From assembly GCA_947085815.1 (NCBI GenBank), contig CAMTXU010000018.1:1-64000 (forward strand): 64,000 nt of DNA. Direction: 5' to 3'. A model generated the notes under the pieces. That model had not been told where the DNA came from. It did not search any database and saw only the letters and a program-made list of their open reading frames with translations. The translations under genes and the position numbers were made by a program. Of this stretch, positions 61,978 to 64,000 are shown in pieces. The stretch is from Fen-1258 sp947085815. Lineage in GTDB: Bacteria; Bacteroidota; Ignavibacteria; Ignavibacteriales; Melioribacteraceae. Within the stretch, counting starts at the first letter, position 1; the number at the start of each line of letters is the position of its first letter.

Positions 61978-62904
61978 TTAAAAAATATTTTTAATTACAA
62001 ACCAAATATTTGCCGGGCGTTCCGCTAACCGTCTCATATACCACGGATACCAAAAGTTGCCGTAACTAATCAATACTCTTACTTGATAACCATGATTAGC
62101 CAGTTCTCTTTGATAACCGGATTGAATTCCATACAACATTTGGAACTCAAACTTATCTTTTGAAACGCTGTAATGTTTAGCTTCTTTTAATATTTGTGCA
62201 CATAAGTTTTGATCGTGTGTTCCGAAAGCAATAAAAATATTTTTTTCGCTTTTGAGTTTCAATATGATCTTGGAAAGATGAAGAAAATTTTCATCAACGT
62301 CTTTCTTCCGGTTGAAAGCAATATCAGATGGTTCTTTATATGCTCCTTTTACCAAACGGATATTAGCGTTAATGCTCATCAGATCATCAAGGTCTTTTTC
62401 GGTACGGTAGAGATATGACTGTAAGCATATTCCTACATTGTCAAATTCTTCCTTGATCTTCTTGTAGAAGAACAAAGTCTTTTCGGTGTAAGCACTTCCT
62501 TCCATATCTATCCAAACCATATTGCCAAGTTTCTCTTTCACTTTTTGAGTAATTGTTTTAAACCGATCGTAGCTCTCTTCGAAAGAAGAATCGAAACCCA
62601 GTTGAGTAAGTTTTAGAGAAATTTCTACATCGAGTTTATTCTCTGCGATTTTATCAATCACTTCAAGATAATGATTACAGACTTCGAGACCCTCGGAAGA
62701 ATGCTGGATATTTTCCCCCAATCTGGTGAAGAGAGTAGGTATTGAATCTTCTTGAAATTTCTTTGCAGCTAGAAGAGCATCATCAACACTTTCACCTGGC
62801 ATAAATTTATTAATGGCACTTCGAACAAATTTCCACTTTGGAACGCGAAGACGCATCCAAGGATTTTCTGAAGCCCAAAGAAGAATGTTGCGTGAGATTC
62901 CCAT
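61978..62904 (-). CDS. Monofunctional proline-dehydrogenase family enzyme (possible hydroxyproline dehydrogenase)
   Basis: 308 residues, FAD-dependent beta-alpha barrel. Oxidises proline or hydroxyproline to the pyrroline-carboxylate. Segments: TFLxRLGEN-like TLFTRLGENI, VEISLKLTQLGFD, VWIDMEGSAYT, LQSYLYRT, IRLVKGAYKEP and the closing YMRRLAERPAN (Arg291, Arg292, Glu295 bind the substrate carboxylate and amine). Residue 278 is Leu in VRVLISYG where other enzymes have Tyr (VRVYVPYG). That Tyr contacts C4 of proline, so hydroxyproline may fit. ATG has AAAGGA. Confidence 0.86.
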   Translation of the reverse strand: MGISRNILLWASENPWMRLRVPKWKFVRSAINKFMPGESVDDALLAAKKFQEDSIPTLFTRLGENIQHSSEGLEVCNHYLEVIDKIAENKLDVEISLKLTQLGFDSSFEESYDRFKTITQKVKEKLGNMVWIDMEGSAYTEKTLFFYKKIKEEFDNVGICLQSYLYRTEKDLDDLMSINANIRLVKGAYKEPSDIAFNRKKDVDENFLHLSKIILKLKSEKNIFIAFGTHDQNLCAQILKEAKHYSVSKDKFEFQMLYGIQSGYQRELANHGYQVRVLISYGNFWYPWYMRRLAERPANIWFVIKNIF

Positions 62905-62978
62905 AGGGAATTCCTTTCTTATTAATTCTCAAACCAAAATTAAACTTTTTTGCTTATTGGTCAACTGCTTACAGACAT

Positions 62979-64000
62979 CTACCTCAAAATAAATCCGCGT
63001 TTAAGCGGGTCGTCCGGATTAATGTAAAATGTATTCTTCCCGGTTATGAATGCATTGCCTTCAACTTGAGGAATGACCGCATCATAATTGCCAAACTTTG
63101 TCAACTCAATAACTTTTCCAGTAAATTTTGAGCCGATGATACTTTCAATTACCATTGGTTGATTAAAACCAATTTCACCTTTTGCATAATGAAGAGCCAT
63201 TCGTGCGCTTACTCCGGTTCCGGTTGGACTTCTATCAACTTCACCTTCCGCAAAGATGCATACGTTTCGGCTATCGGCGTTTTTGCTTAACGGCGCTCCG
63301 TAAAAAATTGTTCCGTATAAAAAACTTAGATACTTATCGAATGGATGAGTGATTGGAAAATTTTCCATTACTGCCCGTTTAATCATCATTCCTTTTTCGA
63401 TCAATTCCCCGAACTCTGTATCCGCCATTGTTAAGCCGAGCTGTTCTGCTTTTACATAAGCATAGAACGCGCCGCCGTAAGCAACATCAAAATTTATTTT
63501 TCCGAGTTTCTGAATGTTTACAGTTTGATTGAGCATCAATACAAATGAAGGAACATTGTGAAAGTAAATCGATTCAATTTTTCCGTTTTTAATTTTTGCA
63601 TGAGAAGTAATTAATCCCGCGGGGGAATCAATCTTAATTGTGGTTACCGGCTCAATCATTTCAAACATTCCGGTTTCAATAACAACTTTTGTAACCGCAA
63701 TTATTCCATGTCCGCACATTGTGCTGTAACCTTCGTTGTGCATGAAGAGAATACCGAAATCCGCATCTTGTGTAACAGGCGGGGTTATAGTGCAGCCATA
63801 CATATCTGCATGTCCGCGCGGTTCAAACATTAGAGCGGTACGGAAGTGATCGAGATTCTCTTTCATAAAGCGGCGCTTTTCTAAAACTGTTGTGCCTTTT
63901 ATTTCCGGGAGTCCGCTCAAAATTATTCTTAACGGTTCTCCACCGGTGTGAGCGTCAATCGTTTCAATCTCAATCCAATCATCTGGATGAGACCATTCGG
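62979..64000 (-). CDS. Trans-3-hydroxy-L-proline dehydratase, 5' end beyond window
   Basis: Proline-racemase superfamily. The frame is open to the window edge: upstream of 63920 it continues with DAHTGGEPLRIILS, a family N-terminus, so the true start lies past 64000 and the TTG at 63920 is internal. The first active-site Cys is in MCGHGI; the second position is Thr in DRSPTGTGVSAR where proline racemase and 4-hydroxyproline epimerase have Cys. The Cys/Thr pair is that of trans-3-hydroxy-L-proline dehydratase (human L3HYPDH), giving pyrroline-2-carboxylate. MFEPRGHADMYG also matches. Confidence 0.88.
   Translation of the reverse strand, partial: EWSHPDDWIEIETIDAHTGGEPLRIILSGLPEIKGTTVLEKRRFMKENLDHFRTALMFEPRGHADMYGCTITPPVTQDADFGILFMHNEGYSTMCGHGIIAVTKVVIETGMFEMIEPVTTIKIDSPAGLITSHAKIKNGKIESIYFHNVPSFVLMLNQTVNIQKLGKINFDVAYGGAFYAYVKAEQLGLTMADTEFGELIEKGMMIKRAVMENFPITHPFDKYLSFLYGTIFYGAPLSKNADSRNVCIFAEGEVDRSPTGTGVSARMALHYAKGEIGFNQPMVIESIIGSKFTGKVIELTKFGNYDAVIPQVEGNAFITGKNTFYINPDDPLKRGFILR

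Noticed and set aside
1..64000. CRISPR arrays, tRNA or rRNA genes
   Set aside because: No evenly spaced direct repeats with unique spacers and no cloverleaf-like or rRNA-like sequence were noticed in the intergenic regions; a covariance scan was not possible here.

Overview
The window reads as chromosomal DNA of an AT-rich, free-living member of the Bacteroidota/Ignavibacteriota side of the tree, most likely an Ignavibacteria-type organism. The support is two large TonB-dependent receptors with a CarboxypepD-like N-terminal domain, a lipoprotein next to a receptor, DUF971, DUF6132 and HYC_CC_PP-type small proteins, and a tail-specific protease of the Prc type. Unlike typical Bacteroidia, many genes here have readable AGGA/GGAG ribosome binding sites. 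The placement is an inference; no rRNA or tRNA gene was seen.

Layout. 0-10 kb: DJ-1/PfpI protein, DnaG primase, a GH13 amylase-like enzyme, an outer-membrane-like protein, a receiver-domain protein and carAB. 10-16 kb: TonB receptor plus lipoprotein, RlpA, DUF6132, TlpA thioredoxin, DUF971. 16-19.3 kb: a probable copper-handling set on the minus strand (HYC_CC_PP protein, HMA protein, TonB receptor). 19.5-44 kb: mostly housekeeping genes (prohibitin, pyrimidine-nucleoside phosphorylase, peptidase T, CDF transporter, acyl-CoA synthetase, Prc, YbaK, Nfu, RsmI, ProS, aromatic amino acid decarboxylase, CysK/CysE, aldolase, Aat), with an unusual asparagine-synthase-like protein at 24 kb.

44.6-54.5 kb is a tungsten/pyranopterin module: a ThiF/ThiS-like pair, a large aldehyde ferredoxin oxidoreductase (AOR) family enzyme, a WtpABC-type tungstate ABC transporter, MoeA, a short MoaA, MoaC, and a MOSC-MogA fusion. 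A palindrome-bounded GIY-YIG element sits inside the cofactor operon. The likely logic is import of tungstate, construction of the cofactor, and loading of the AOR enzyme.

54.6-64 kb is a minus-strand amino acid catabolic cluster whose enzymes resemble the animal mitochondrial set for collagen hydroxyproline: a trans-3-hydroxy-L-proline dehydratase (cut by the window end), a proline-dehydrogenase-family enzyme, a HOGA1-like 4-hydroxy-2-oxoglutarate aldolase, an AGT-like aminotransferase and an ALDH4A1-like P5C dehydrogenase. The cluster is split at 58.6-61.0 kb by a 2.3 kb island with two toxin-antitoxin modules and decayed genes, bounded by matching 38-nt direct repeats. The intergenic spaces are rich in several families of palindromic and short tandem repeats, some of which supply the start or stop codon of the neighbouring gene.
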